Assembly (NCBI GenBank): GCA_950106755.1
Contig: OX467089.1
Location: 560,501-624,500 of the forward strand
Reading direction: 5' to 3'
DNA from: Climacium dendroides
Taxonomy: Eukaryota; Streptophyta; Bryopsida; Hypnales; Climaciaceae
Length of the DNA: 64,000 nt
Positions 31,908 to 43,730 of this stretch are shown in pieces. A program made the translations under genes and the position numbers. Under the pieces are notes generated by a model, which had not been told where the DNA came from, ran no database searches, and worked only from the letters and a program-made list of their open reading frames with translations. How positions within the stretch are numbered: the stretch's first letter is position 1; each line of letters opens with the position of its first letter.

Positions 31908-34391
31908 TTGCTCGCGGTCTCAACGTTGTCATTCTTTTCTAGTTGGGCCACCACTATGGATGGAGACCTACCGCTTCCAATCACTTCATCTATTTCGGAA
32001 GTTCTAGCATTGGATGCTATGGTTCCATTAGAAGTCAGGACTTGGACATTTGCGTCCTCTTCGTTTAGATTGAGGACCTTGTCACTACTTAGAAATCGAT
32101 TTCCATCTACAAACCTTGCTATGGAAGGTACGCCTTCATCGTTTCCACAATCATTATCGTCCATTGGAAAGTCAAACTCGTCTCGGTCATTGTTGCCCAT
32201 GTCATCATCATCCATATTTACTCTTCCAAACGGTTCACTTCCAAAATTGTATGTGTTGCCATCCAAATCTTCTTCTTCATTGAATATTGGGTCGTCCCAA
32301 TTTGCTTCTTGTCCATGTGCTTCATTCCCGTCCACACAAACACCTTCTTCTTCATCTTCGCTACTCTTGTCATCTTCGTTTGGTCCCTCCGATTCTTCTG
32401 AATCTACATTTTCAAGGTACCACTTCTTCTCATCCCTCTCCTTGGATGCGGCCAACACTCTTGAATTAGTGTACACATACACCAAATCCGCAGCTCTCTT
32501 TGTTCTCAACTTATTCTGAGATTTGTTGTGAACAAAAGAATAGCTACTCCAATTCCGTTCACATGAAGATGAAGATACCGGTTGGCCCAATATTCTCCTT
32601 GCAATTGGAGCAATGAGCTTCCCACATGCGCCTTCAAAATCCCACCAAGCGTGTGCCGATAATTTTTGTTCACTTGGATCCAATATGTTGTGAAAGGGAG
32701 GCTCCCTATGTCGAAACGCCATGAATTCCTTGACGACGTCCGCGTAGTCCGTAGGTTTACATATTCGCATGAGAACACGCTTGCATGCCTCGGTGGCCTC
32801 TGAATCGTCGGCTAGTTCTTTATCATGCAAAAGATAGGGATTCAAAAGAGCTCCTACATATTGGAGATCGGTCTCTACCATTTCCCATCTAGCGTTGAAT
32901 GCCTCCTTCAATGGTTTGGCAAATTCGGGGCTCAATAGAAAAGGCGGATTTTCTAACCCCCCCACATGCGACCGTATCTTCCTCATAATATGCAAAACTT
33001 TCCCTGAACATGGCGTCTTTGCATCTAAATCACGAAGGCCATACACAACAACGCCCATCAATTGTGCAACGCCTCCAGAAATGCTCATTGTTTATTATCT
33101 TCTTTGTACACCGAGACTTTGTACGGTTCTTCTTTTTCTTGTCATCCAATGTCCTCACATATTGTTCCCAACGCGGATCTGTCACACTCTGTTGAAGTGC
33201 TCCCTTCACTTTCAACAAGCGTTCAAGCGCAATGAAATTTGAAGCAAATCTTGTTTCGCTTGGCATCAATAAGCTGTACTCTTTTTCGTATGAATGAAAT
33301 ATTGCAAGCGGCATGTGCCGCTTTCTAAAAAACGTAAGAACCATACGAGCTTTGGCCACGACATCCGCCACCCATGCTTCCTTCCCCCAATCTTTTAGCA
33401 ACAAATTCAAGGCGTGCACCACACAACCTTGAAAAGAAATGTGAGGATATTTGTCTTTTATGATTCTACATGCTCGAGGGTTTACAGGAGCATTGTCCGT
33501 TGTTATTTGCACCACATTATGCGGACCCACCTCCTGTATGAATTTGTCCAAAATAGAGGCCAAGTACTCTGCGTTTTTTACGAACCCACTTGTGTCCACC
33601 GATCCCAAAAATTGCTCCCCTGCAAAAGATACAAGCATACAATTCACCAATGGCCGATTTGTAACCGAACTCCATCCATCAATAGACAAGGTTGCTCCAA
33701 ACTTTCTAATACTATCCTCGGTCCTCTTCTGCAACTTTAGCTTGACATCTTCTTTCGCTTCTTCTAGTAATTTGGTTCGTAGAGCGTCGTACGATGGTGG
33801 GCTGTATAGCTTACCAAACTCAGCTGTTTTCTTCACTGCTTCTTTGAAGGCCTCACTTCGAGCTAACGCAAATGGTATGTTGGCTGAATAGAAGAAATTG
33901 GCCCACAACGCATTCAAATTGCGTCTATCAGCTTGTTCAAACCCATCTACTAGCCGACTTTGTCTTCGTGACCGATTGATGGAAGAGGGTGGAGTTGGAC
34001 ATTGTTCACTTGATGTTTCCACACTTTGATGTACCCTTGAAGACGCACGATGAATTTCAGACGGCGCTGCACACGAGTCCTCTTGTGTTGAACGTGAAAA
34101 ATCCCTTCCATTTGAGGCATTGCTTGCAACCCTCCCTATGTTTTCACCATCTACATTGTCAAGGGCCGATCTTCGTGGAAATAACCCATTACAACCGGCA
34201 AAAAGAGTTCGAATTGACAAAGTCAATTTTGGACATATGCTTACCCCCCTGTCGCGAACACCGTCTTTGCCTTCATATCCAAGGTGGCTCAACATGCGAC
34301 ACTTCCGATTTGCAAACACCAAGTCACATGCCTTGCACTGCACTTTACCGCTTGATGGAACAACATACCAACCGGAAAAATCCTTACTCAT
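31020..34391 (-). pseudogene. hAT transposase (BED finger, DUF659, hAT C-terminal dimerisation), frameshifted
   Basis: The start is ATG 34391. The N-terminal frame (to 33030) has a BED-type zinc finger (VQCKACDLVFANRKCRMLSH) and then DUF659: SIDGWSSVTNRPLVNCM with the first catalytic Asp, VVQITTDNAPVN with the second, and FQGCVVHALNLLLKDWG. Near 33075-33090 the frame shifts by one base after NNEHFW. The second frame (33088-31904) continues the transposase core and reaches the hAT dimerisation domain (SAHAWWDFEGACGKLIAPIA, then SSSSCERNWS and TKRAADLVYVYTNSR), where the catalytic Glu is expected. A very acidic tail follows. The frame shifts again at 31904-31907 into a charged C-terminal tail ending at 31020. 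Together this is about 1.1 thousand residues, longer than typical hAT transposases because of the tail. Island 2 lies 0.3 kb upstream. Confidence 0.8.
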
Positions 34392-34704
34392 TGTGGAAAG
34401 CTCCGTTCAAGTTCAAGTCTAAGTTCAAGTTCCAATCTTGTCTTCAGTTCCAAATGTTTAGGTTCAAATCACCATGTTACATGTATCAAATATAGTCTGT
34501 AAGCAAAGCCTTGGAAACCAAAGCCCCCCTGTCCACTGAACTATGCATTACCAAGCAAGGGACACAAAGATTGCAGCTCCTAGCCCATGGAAATCTTAGC
34601 GTTCGGTTTCTCAGAAGTGCTTGTAAATGCCTTCTTCCTTGTTCTTATACTCCTAATTCGTTGAATGTTGTATGCCTTAGAAGTAACCGTTGCCAACGGT
34701 CAAA

Positions 34705-34875
34705 AAACCCGGCGGACGGGGTGGGCGGACAGGGCGGACGGATGGTCGGTCGGGTCGATCAAGGCGGCCGGCCGGTAGGACGGGGGGGGCGGGCGGGCGG
34801 GCGGACGGGTCGGACGGGGCTGACGGGCGGGCGGGCGGGCGGACAGGTCAGACGAGCGGTCGTGCGGACAGGGCA
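34705..34875. repeat. CGGACGG island 2, upstream of the transposase gene
   Basis: GGCGGACGG, GGCGGGCGG and GGGCGGACAGG words are repeated over about 170 bp. The island begins about 310 bp upstream of the transposase ATG at 34391 (minus strand). Confidence 0.65.
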
Positions 34876-34879
34876 GTTT

Positions 34880-35335
34880 TAGCCTTTTAGGGTGGTCAAT
34901 TTTACTTAGTTACTTCTTTACTTTGAACTTTTGGGCTCTTGGTTCAGTTGGTTGCATTCCATCCTAGGGATAACTAGATTACGAAAGTAGTAGAAAACAA
35001 GTGTTAAGTACTACAACAAAATTCTCAATCAACGACACAATTCACTAAAAATTGGGCATAACATGCACATTTCAAATTTTCAATAAAACTTAGTCCAAGA
35101 AAATGAATTTTATGATAAAAACATTATATATATATATATATATATTCAAATAAATAAATAATTACTTGCAACATGTTTTTCTTCACTACATGTATATGCA
35201 ATACAAAAAAGTCATGATGGACATGGTGGGCCACGTACAATACTACTAGTCATAAAAAAAATGAAGCCCATACTACATAATTATATCCTGAGTGCCATTA
35301 AAATACGACTACATAGGAAATTAAACATTTCACAA
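34880..35335. other. Short AT-rich spacer with (TA)n
   Basis: No gene is visible. A (TA) dinucleotide run lies at about 35127-35147. The region separates the transposase promoter side from the 3' end of the RING gene. Confidence 0.4.
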
Positions 35336-38004
35336 TTACCTCAACACACTATTATCTTCTTCGACATCATGAGATGTCCCCTCCTTCGCCATGAGTCTTC
35401 TACTTGTTCGACGAGGCACCGGTTGCGGACTATTTCCATGGCTGCTCCCTCTACGGTTAGCTTGTACCTGCATGTCAACCCTCTCAAATTGTCGTTTGGT
35501 TTCCGGAGAGTGGTCATCCTCTTCTTCAATCTTCCGTTTATTCTTCTTCTTCGGAGATAGCTCCACTTCGTGGGCCCTCAAAGCCCTCACAGCACAATCT
35601 ATGTCATCCATCAGTTGTTTTATCATTTCATCCTCGCTTTTCATCATCCAAGTTTGTTCGCCTCCCTCTCTTAGATACTTCCTCCACTTGGTTATAATGT
35701 CCTTCATGTTCATGTCAAATGCCCTTGCAACATCTTCCATCTTATGCTCTATAGATGATTTACCGTTTAGGTCCACCACAGAACGAACTCTTGCTACTTC
35801 TTCCAACTTCGACAAAATGAGGGCCTGCCCTATCAAATCCGTATTGTAGCCCGCAAATTGCTTTATGACTTTTGGATCACGCTCAACCTCCACCAAGAGG
35901 TCATTTGAACCCTCTCTCTTCCATTCCTTCTCGAGAATTCGAAAGAACTTTTGGTGCTGTGTGCTTCAATGTCCGCCCATGCTGCGACAGAACAACTCTC
36001 GAGCCTCGCTGTTCTTAATCTCGAAGGCACGCAACTCAACCTCCACGTCAGACGTCATCCAAAAGAATTTATCTTTGGTGGGAAATGGGCCATCGCATAG
36101 CTCATATATTTGTGATCGAGCATCCCACTTCATTGGTTTCCCCCAATGCAAATAGTTTTGAAATTTGTACGGCTCTTGGTCAAGTGGAAGGTTCCATCGA
36201 TTGTATTCGTGCCCCGTAGGCATACGGTACAAAATCCCTAGCATTTCATACAGCCTTGGACTCAGAGGAATACGGCATTCGGGACAGTGGCGTTGAAATT
36301 CCGCCAATCTTTGAATGCAAAACACATGGAATGTATGGCGACACTGTCCCAATGCTATAGCTCCTTCGGGCCCAAAACAACCTTGGCAAAGAGAACAATG
36401 ACCCTCCAAGATGGGAGTATTTGGAAAACTTCCTGGCACAAGTTCCTTCTCATGTTGCTGGAAGTGAGCTGACAACGTGCCATAAGGGACCCATCCTTCC
36501 TCCGCTTCCAAAGTCCAATCAATGTTCTCTGTATCATAGGTCTTTCTGTGGTTTAGCCGCTCATACATCCTATCCATGTTCCCCCAAACCGTAAGTTTTA
36601 AATTAGGGTCCTTTCTTTCCTCCTCCAACTTCTCCACAAAACGCTCATAAGAACTCTTGACATTCTCGTATGCTGTGTCTGATTGCAATGCATACCTCAA
36701 GAGCCCGTTCATGAGTCCGGATGATACTGAGGAATGATCTTGTAGTTGTCGCGTCCACATCATCCACCGTAAATCCGCATTTTCCTTTGGAAGGATTTCA
36801 CTTAGTACCCCTACTTCCATCATTCGTTTCATTGTTGATTCAGCCTCATTCTTTCCTCGAACTGCCAAGTCCAATTGATGCCTTAACTCTTCAACTTCCG
36901 AATTTTGTGATTGCATGGAAGCATCTTCAAATGAGGGGAGAACTATGGATTTTGGACTCGGAATGCGCTGTCGGAGTTCTACGGTCCCATCCTCAGCTTT
37001 GCCCTCGTCAAGAGGAAGAGATAGTTGATCGCTCTCTTGTATTGGTTCACTTGCCTCTAATAGCCCTATTCCGCCAGGCGATTGTTGACCTGCCTTCTCG
37101 TTCTGTAATGTCCACAATGTTTTGCGATGCTCTTCTAACATCTCTTTGCATGTCTTCAACTCCAACACCAACTTCTCATTCATAGCCTTGAGATTCTCAT
37201 TCATGGCCTTCAAATTGTCATTCGTTCGCTTCAAAGTCTTGTTATTTTTCTTGACACTCTCATAGGCATTACCCAAGAGCTTCAAGTTTGGGGTCGGCCT
37301 TCAATACAACGTGTTGTATTTGCTCTCCAATATCTCATACTTTGTCTTGAGGTCATCATGATCTTCTTTGGAGTAACGCACCTCCTTCAACTCCAAATTC
37401 TGCTGTTCCAAAAAAATTTTATGCTTAAGGTCTTCCAACTTCTCGTCTTGTAGTTTGTCCGCAAACTCGACAAACTTTCTAAAAGCCAAAGCACCATGAA
37501 GAACTGTCGCAGCACAGAGTAAGCAATTTCCCTATTATACTCACAAAAATCACTCTAGAGCATAACAAAATGACCCTAAAGATCGAACCCACGAGATCCT
37601 GTGAAGTAGCTAACTCTAACAAGGAGATAAACTCAATTAAACCCCTTAATTCTACTTTTCCGGTTCTACCTCTAATGAACGGAACATCCAAAACCAACCG
37701 GAAAGCTTCGACCGGACTGTATCCTACTTCCGGTTTTACTAGTTCCCCGATTTCTGGACTGACTTCTCAATTCTGGACCCTATGTACCCTCCTGAGCGGA
37801 TTCGATCCGGTCCTCCCTTCCATACCCGGTTTAGTTTTACCTCTGTTTTACCATCAGAGGGTTCGCCGCTTGCTTTTGAAAGTGGTAGGCCCACCACTCC
37901 TTCCGTGACTTATAGTGGCTGAAGACCCACTTTCCTATCCACAGATCCCCTAACTAACACGGATCCGGTTTGATCCTTCACAATAATCCGGATAGCAACC
38001 CGAA

Positions 38005-38292
38005 TCACAGGTCACACAAAGACCCCCCGTACGATCCTCTCATACTACAACGACCTTGACATTGATCTGTTCCGCACGAAGCTCGATGGCTACAAGTGAA
38101 TCTGTCCGTTCCAACACCCACGAAAGTTCTTCTGTTAATCCACAATGGTGGCAAGACCTCACAGGAATCAGGATACTCGACCGGATTTCCCACCCAGGAG
38201 TCTAGCGCAGCTAAGGAATCCCTCCCTATCTGCCTAGCCTGATCAACGAATCTCTCACCCGGAATGCTAAACTTCTGTAGCTGCTGAGGCAC
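38005..38292 (-). CDS. Small Cys-rich ORF, copy 2
   Basis: This is the counterpart of 20541-20828, 95 codons, with the same Cys-rich tail and two changed residues. It shares the same uncertainty: non-ATG start and conservation probably due to recent copying. Confidence 0.25.
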   Translation of the reverse strand: MPQQLQKFSIPGERFVDQARQIGRDSLAALDSWVGNPVEYPDSCEVLPPLWINRRTFVGVGTDRFTCSHRASCGTDQCQGRCSMRGSYGGSLCDL

Positions 38293-38512
38293 TGGAATCC
38301 ACTCCTAACTCTTCATAACCTACTCACATGTACCTAGAACCGGAAACATACATCAAGGGGAGAAACTCTACCAACACCTCCGTACTCACCTTCCTATTCT
38401 GACTCCGTGCACTCTTGCCAATACTCGGGAAAAATACACAAAAGTTAGTTTAAAGGAAAGTACACAAGGAAATGCCAAAAGAACTCTCTCCTCGTCTCCA
38501 GCTCAAAGACTG

Positions 38513-38521
38513 TTTTATATA
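38513..38521 (-). promoter_or_regulatory. Second TATA box of copy 2
   Basis: TATATAAAA on the minus strand, about 1 kb from the element's CA end, is the counterpart of 20312-20320. Confidence 0.4.
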
Positions 38522-38637
38522 CAAAAAGCAAAAAACAAAAAGTGAATACATGATTTCCGCCTCTAAAGGCGCTGACAATCCGGTCCTACCTTATCCTAAC
38601 CGGATTCTATTCCGGTTCCTATCTATAAGTCCTATTT

Positions 38638-40308
38638 TTACAATCCTTCCTGTTCCGTCTCATACACTCGGGATCCAATGGTAGGGCTCTCATCAGGTCT
38701 CTTCAACTGCTCGAAGACCTCATTTAGATTCCGGTTTCGTTCTCCATCCGTAGGTAGAACCGGATGTTCTTCCTCAGCTTCCGGGGAGTCCAAATCTATC
38801 GGTTGATGTCCGGTCGAGGGCGTCTCCTTCTTTGCCCTGCTTGACTGGGGCGTCTTGTCCTTTCCCGGCTCCTGAGCTACGTCTTCCAGAAACAAGTCCG
38901 GAAGAGAAATTTCTGAGAGCCGGACCGGAATTTCTGTCAACTTCTGGCTACTCTCCACGATCCGGTCCGCTGACTCCCGTGCCTTGGATAGGAGCTTCTC
39001 CATCTGCTCCTCAAAATCGGTGAAGATGTGCACCACCTTGGTTCCGGATATCTTCTTGTCCTTGTGCACCTCCTCTTCGAACAGGCGCGCCTTGGTGATT
39101 GCAGCTCCGGGTCCTCCAAGCACGTCCTTCACTTCCGCAGCCAACTTCTTCATTTCCTCCGCCATCTCCTTTGTCGCGGTGGCGTTCTCAAACAACGCGA
39201 ATAGTTCGGCCTTGAGGGTGTCCACCTCATCGTGCTGCCGCTTGCTTTCCTCCTTCATCTTCCGGAGCTCTTCCGGATTGATAACACTCTCAGCCACCTT
39301 CTGCGGCAATTGACTGTCCGGTTCCGCTCCAATTAATTCCGCGATCTCCCCGAGCGCCCGCTTCTTAATTTCCCAATCCGCCCGGATTTCGCAGAGGATC
39401 CTAACCAACTCGTCGAACGGATCTTTGGTCCCGGATCCGGATGCCACATCCGGTCCAGTTGGAGTCTCACTTCTGCGCGGACGCGGATGTCCCGGGGGCG
39501 TTCCTCGATTCCGAGTCGGAGTGGTCTTCTGCCTCTTGTTGGGAACATACGGTTCCTCCTCTTCCTCTTCTTCTTCTTCCTCGGTTTCGTTTCCGGAATC
39601 CACTTCTTGGTTGGACTCGGATTCGCCGTACTTCATGGTCCGCTCCTGGGCCTTCCACACCTTCAGCTCCACTTCCGTCAGCAGTTCCTGTTGCTGGTAG
39701 AGGTGGTACACATAAGGGCACAGTGGGGTAGCCCTACTTCTCCCCACTCTTGTAGTAAGCTGGAACACCAGATCAAAGAAGATTCGGCCCCAGTCTACTT
39801 TCCGGGTTCCGCTCAGCGCTCCAAAAATCGTATTAGCCAAGGTGATAGTCACCCTGGTGGGCTTTTCCGGATGCAAAACCAGAACCAGGAACTGGAGCAG
39901 ACGTCGCTCCCGGTCATCAAGGCAGTCTTCGACCGCGTAGCCGTCCTTCGGATTTACTACGCTTCCGAACTTGCCCTGGACGAAATCATCCTTCCGGTTG
40001 GCAAGGCCGAGTCCTCCTGGCCGGAATCCGTATACGTCCCGCCACAAAGCCTCGGTCCATTGGACCGGATTCCCTCTCAAGGTGTTATCGAATTGATTCG
40101 ATATGCCACTCAGGATTTCTCTAACCATCCTCTCATCTTTGAAACCCCAAGGTTTCAAAGCTAACCCCTGACAACCCATCAACGACAAATCCTCTCTAAG
40201 CTCTCCCTATTCCGGTTCCTTGGTCGGCATGACCGGAACTACTTTTCTAAGCTTTACTTTACTCGGGGGCGGGGTGTTAGAACCTCTCTTCCGGTTCAGC
40301 CGCGGCAT
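38638..40308 (-). pseudogene. Gag-like / putative plant transposon protein, copy 2, one TAG stop
   Basis: The frame is 556 codons, starts MPRLNRKRGSNTPPP and is equal in length to copy 1. It carries TAG at 40207-40209, where copy 1 has CAG (KEPEQGELRE). At the site of copy 1's stop it reads CAG (FVQGKF). Each copy is thus broken once at a different codon. The longest unbroken part begins MSLMGCQGLALKPW at 40188 and could still give a nearly complete product if translation began there. Domains are as in copy 1. Confidence 0.6.
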
Positions 40309-40619
40309 GAGGGTAGTTCTACCCGGTTTTCACTCTCTACAGTCCTAAAAAGGGAGCATGCGACACTCAGATGTTCCGCTCCGCCTGTAAACTACCCTAC
40401 CGGCGTGCTCACACTCTTAGCTTCTCACATATCCGCTCGCACTCAAGGTCTCACCTACTCATGTTCAGAGGAGATCTCTCCGTCTCACACCCCTCTCTCA
40501 CTTCCGTACCCTCTTGTACTTCCTCTCCCTTGCCGTGGTCAACGATAGAAACGTCAAGCGCTAAATCAGGACACAACAATACGTGGAAATCCAAAGACCT
40601 AAAAATGGGCAAGGCCAGG

Positions 40620-40628
40620 CTTTATATA
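40620..40628 (-). promoter_or_regulatory. First TATA box of copy 2
   Basis: TATATAAAG on the minus strand lies about 310 bp upstream of the ATG at 40308 and is conserved with copy 1. Confidence 0.5.
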
Positions 40629-41221
40629 GTCCTGACGCCCTGGACTGTCTTTATGACCGGTCGGATATCTGGTCTGGTTCTTGACATCCGGTTATTTCCT
40701 AATCCGGTCAACAAGATTCCGGTTGGAAATACTATCCGGTTGAACATCTAATCCGTTCCGCTTTGACCTAAAACCGGATTAGTTCCGTAAGGTCCTTTTG
40801 TGACTATTTTTGGATTTATTTTTCTCTCTAGATGAATCCGGATACCTTTTTCTAATTTCCGGTTTGCTCAAAAAGGTAAATAAATAAAAATAAAAAATAT
40901 GAGTTGTCACAAGAACGGATGGTGTCATTTTCGTAAATGTATCAGTTATTTGCGCAAGAGCAGGCGTCAATACAGCCACAACTCTAGCTGTACATGATAG
41001 AGAATACGCCGTTCTAAATATCTCGCCAAATCCTGCTGTTGAATTGCCTGAAGTGGAGCTGCGTCCTTCATTTGTAGTGCCACCTTCATTAGGATTTCCT
41101 CCTACATGCTCAGGGCCACCTTTGTTTATAGTGCTCCCTTCATTTCCGCCATTTGTTGCTTCTCTCTGAATTTCAAATTGATTCCATCAGAGGGAACACT
41201 GCAACAAGTTTTCCATCTCTT

Positions 41222-42364
41222 CTAGTGGAGGCATCTTTTGAGATCCTCTGGGCCCAACAAAGCTAGCAGCGGATGATCTTGGATAATCGGGGTCTCTTTG
41301 TCGTTGTTTACAGCAGCCTCGTCTTGAGAGTCCATCCTTACATCTGTCGGTTGAGTTGGATGCTCTTCATTTTGGTTTGGTGAAGTCCGAATTGCATTTT
41401 CAGGTCTGGACAGTAGGCTTGGTTTTTTCCTTGATTTAGGAGACGGAGGGACATAAAACATGATGTCTTGTGCTGTGTCTGCTAAAAACCAGTCAATACA
41501 AGCGTGAGCCTCCTTCACGTCTTGAATGTCTTCTCTATCTTCAATGTCTTTTATAGGATCCTCTTCTTAGTGCTTCTGTGACATCGATGTAGATCCATGT
41601 TCTGTTGGCCGAGGGAGCTTCATTGCAACGTTGCTTTCTGGCACCCCTTCTACCACGTTTTGTGTAGGGTTCAAATCCGTCGGTGGAGTCAAAAACACCT
41701 CTCCCTCCACATCGTCCACAAGACAAGTGCTTCCTTTTGTGGGGTCCCCCATACAAACCGGTTCTACCGCCATTTTCTTTCCATTCAGTACTTCCGTACG
41801 ACGCACTTGGATTTCAAGAGGGATCTGAATTGATTCTACAGCATCCTCTAATGCTTTCTTTTTTTCACTTGCTTCAGGAAGTTGCGCCTTCGGAAGAAAC
41901 ATATCAGGGATATGTTTCTGACGTCTGCCAATCGCAAGTAGCAATGTCGCTATCGTAGGATACGTACTCCAATCCACTTGACGGCCCAGTATGAGTTCAG
42001 CGTAAACCATGCCTGCCAAGCTATAGTTAATTTTGCCCTTGTTCATAGCCTTCTCCGGAAATAAGGCCTTCCACACCTCCATCGAACGGTGCACAAAATG
42101 ATCATTGAGGCAATTCAATGGTTTAAAACAATATTCACGGGTGTGAAGAGGGTGACACTCTCGAGGCCACAACTTCCCAATGTGATACATTTTCACGTAT
42201 TTGCAGCACAATTTAGAGGTCCAATACTCCACATCCTCTTTTTCCCAACCCGTCTCAGCCTTGATGCTGACGTCATCCAAAATGTCAAACCGTAGCTCAT
42301 GACCAACGCCCTTCGGCTTTGACTTCTTCTTGCCTTCAGTTGCAGCACTACTTGCCCCCGCCAT
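41222..42364 (-). pseudogene. hAT cargo gene of unknown function (paralogue of 45528-46634)
   Basis: ATG at 42364 starts MAGASSAATEGKKKSKPK. The first 265 codons are open to a TAA at 41567-41569, after which the same frame continues (EEDPIKDIEDREDIQD, then ACIDWFLADTAQDIMFYVPP) to a TAG at 41222. A conserved core is shared with the gene at 45528: GWEKEDVEYWTSKLCCKYVK, then YHIGKLWP, and later AGMVYAELILGRQVDWSTYP. The Cys and His residues in SKLCCKYVKMYHI could bind zinc, but no known finger fits. Island 3 lies 260 bp upstream. The frame of the RING gene follows closely on the same strand with an offset, so both could be parts of one larger gene. Function unknown. Confidence 0.5.
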
Positions 42365-42627
42365 GACTGCTTGATTGTCGAGTACTCACTTGCAATTTTA
42401 GAATGGAAATTTCCAATATATAATCCCCGTTCTCTCAAAATATATAATGTGCTTCACTGTCTCCAAACGTATGTAAGTAACCAAGGACCAAAATCCAATG
42501 TAGTATGATCAAAATATGACCCCCACTCTTCACCACATAGGAGCAACTAACGCGTGAAGCAATAGTAGCACATCCGACATGGCAGTGATTCCCAAATGGA
42601 AGAGTGAAAGTGAGGAAATGTGTGTTG

Positions 42628-42870
42628 GCCGTCCGCCAATATACCCGTCCGCTCCCAGAGCTAAAAGAGGCCCGGGACCGGACCTATTCCGGACCACGCG
42701 GACGTGGCCCGAGCCGGCGGACAGGCGGACGGAGCTGCCCCGTCCGCCGACCAAGCGGCCGGCGTCTAGGTCCGCCCGGCGGACGAGTGGACAAAGCTAC
42801 CCCGTCCGCTGACCAAGCGGACGACCCGACTGCGTCCGACCGCCCCGTCCGCCCCATCCGCCTAGCCCGT
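42628..42870. repeat. CGGACGG island 3, upstream of the gene at 42364
   Basis: CCGTCCGCC and GGCGGACGG words in both orientations fill about 240 bp, starting 264 bp upstream of the ATG at 42364. Two related subunits can be seen (CCCCGTCCGCCGACCAAGCGG and CCCCGTCCGCTGACCAAGCGG differ by one base; shown in part). Confidence 0.65.
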
Positions 42871-43654
42871 CGCCTATTATTTTGAGGCGTCCAAATTTTT
42901 GACAATTTGGCATGAAGCCTAGGATTCTTCTCGTCTGCCTTTACTTACTGTCATTTTTTGGGGGTCAATTAAAGTTTCAGCATCCTATGCTTTTCTCATT
43001 AACCCAGAAAATAAGAAATAGACAAGTTATAATCAGATTTTAAATAATCATTTAGAGTTCTTTGAAGTTTACAATGAGACCCTAAATCCTAGAACCCTAA
43101 AACCCTCAACTCTTAGTCTCCTACATTTCAGATTACGCCATTGTTTTGAGCAAATTGTAAATTTGTAATATTCATTTGAAATTGTATGCATACAAATTTT
43201 AACTAGATATAAAGGATATTATTTTTCTATTTATTTTTTCATCATGTAGGATATTTCGAAGGGAAAGAAAAAAACAAAAACATGATCAATATTAGTGATG
43301 AAGTGAAACGTTATAATTCCCAATTGACCAAATTGAGATGGTGCTACAATCACAACAATTACTTCAAGGGGTTTGGTTTTGGTTCTAGTTTTGAACGTCA
43401 TGGACAATTTCCATTGACTTCAAGGTGTTTTGTACATATGGACTTATAGAGAAGCCAAAAATGTATATAACTTATGCATGTTACACATTGCAACGCCATG
43501 TTTGTACTGTATTTTGTAATGCCCTTTTTTGATTAGGATTGTTTTAAAAGTAAGGATATACAAAGAGTGTAAGACTTCACAACATTTCTAAAATTAGTAG
43601 AACTGTAAAATCCTTACTCATTGTGAAAAGCATTATAATCTTCTAATCCATAAA

Positions 43655-43730
43655 AGATATGTTTTTGTTTTTGTTTTTGTTTTTGTTTTGTTATATATAT
43701 ATATATATATATATTTATTTATTTATTTAT
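43655..43730. repeat. Compound microsatellite (TTTTTG)n-(AT)n-(TTTA)n
   Basis: Three simple repeats are directly joined: TTTTTG units, then about eleven AT units, then TTTA units. Confidence 0.8.

Larger units (their letters stand above)
37505..40911 (-). mobile_element. 3.4-kb TG...CA element (solo-LTR-like) carrying a gag-like gene, copy 2
   Basis: This is a near-identical, inverted copy of 17922-21343, 3407 bp long. It is flanked by its own 5-bp duplication AGAAC (37500-37504 and 40912-40916). The distinct target sites and duplications show two independent insertions. It lies within the RING gene of the hAT element, so it inserted after the hAT cargo was assembled. Confidence 0.8.
35336..41186 (-). 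pseudogene. Coiled-coil / RING-H2 protein gene, interrupted by a 3.4-kb element
   Basis: One minus-strand frame runs from just after a TGA at 41187-41189 to a stop at 35336, once the element at 37505-40911 and one AGAAC target copy are removed. The frame then passes from FTKMTPSVL straight into HGALAFRKFVEFADKL. Two in-frame TGAs remain (37301-37303 and 35966-35968). Order: a Gly/Asn-rich lead, a long coiled coil (KNNKTLKRTNDNLKAMNEN), a RING-H2 finger at 36276-36397 (CSLC, then CRHTFHVFC, then HCPEC), a WxxxLDQEPYKFQNYLHWGK block, and a Lys/Arg-rich C-terminus. RING-H2 proteins are usually E3 ubiquitin ligases, so an accessory role tagging host or element proteins is possible but unproven. 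It has no start of its own that I can fix; it may join the gene at 42364. Confidence 0.6.

Noticed and set aside
31189..34495. Long + strand frames opposite the hAT transposase
   Set aside because: The minus strand carries the clear BED, DUF659 and hAT dimerisation motifs; the + frames have none.
17922..40911. The inverted 3.4-kb copies as the two LTRs or terminal repeats of one large element spanning 17.9-40.9 kb
   Set aside because: They are in opposite orientation and each has its own distinct 5-bp duplication, and one lies inside the separately bounded hAT element.
34705..42870. Islands 2 to 5 as ends of smaller nested hAT elements
   Set aside because: I found no paired CAGGG ends with an 8-bp duplication at these islands; only the outer pair has both.
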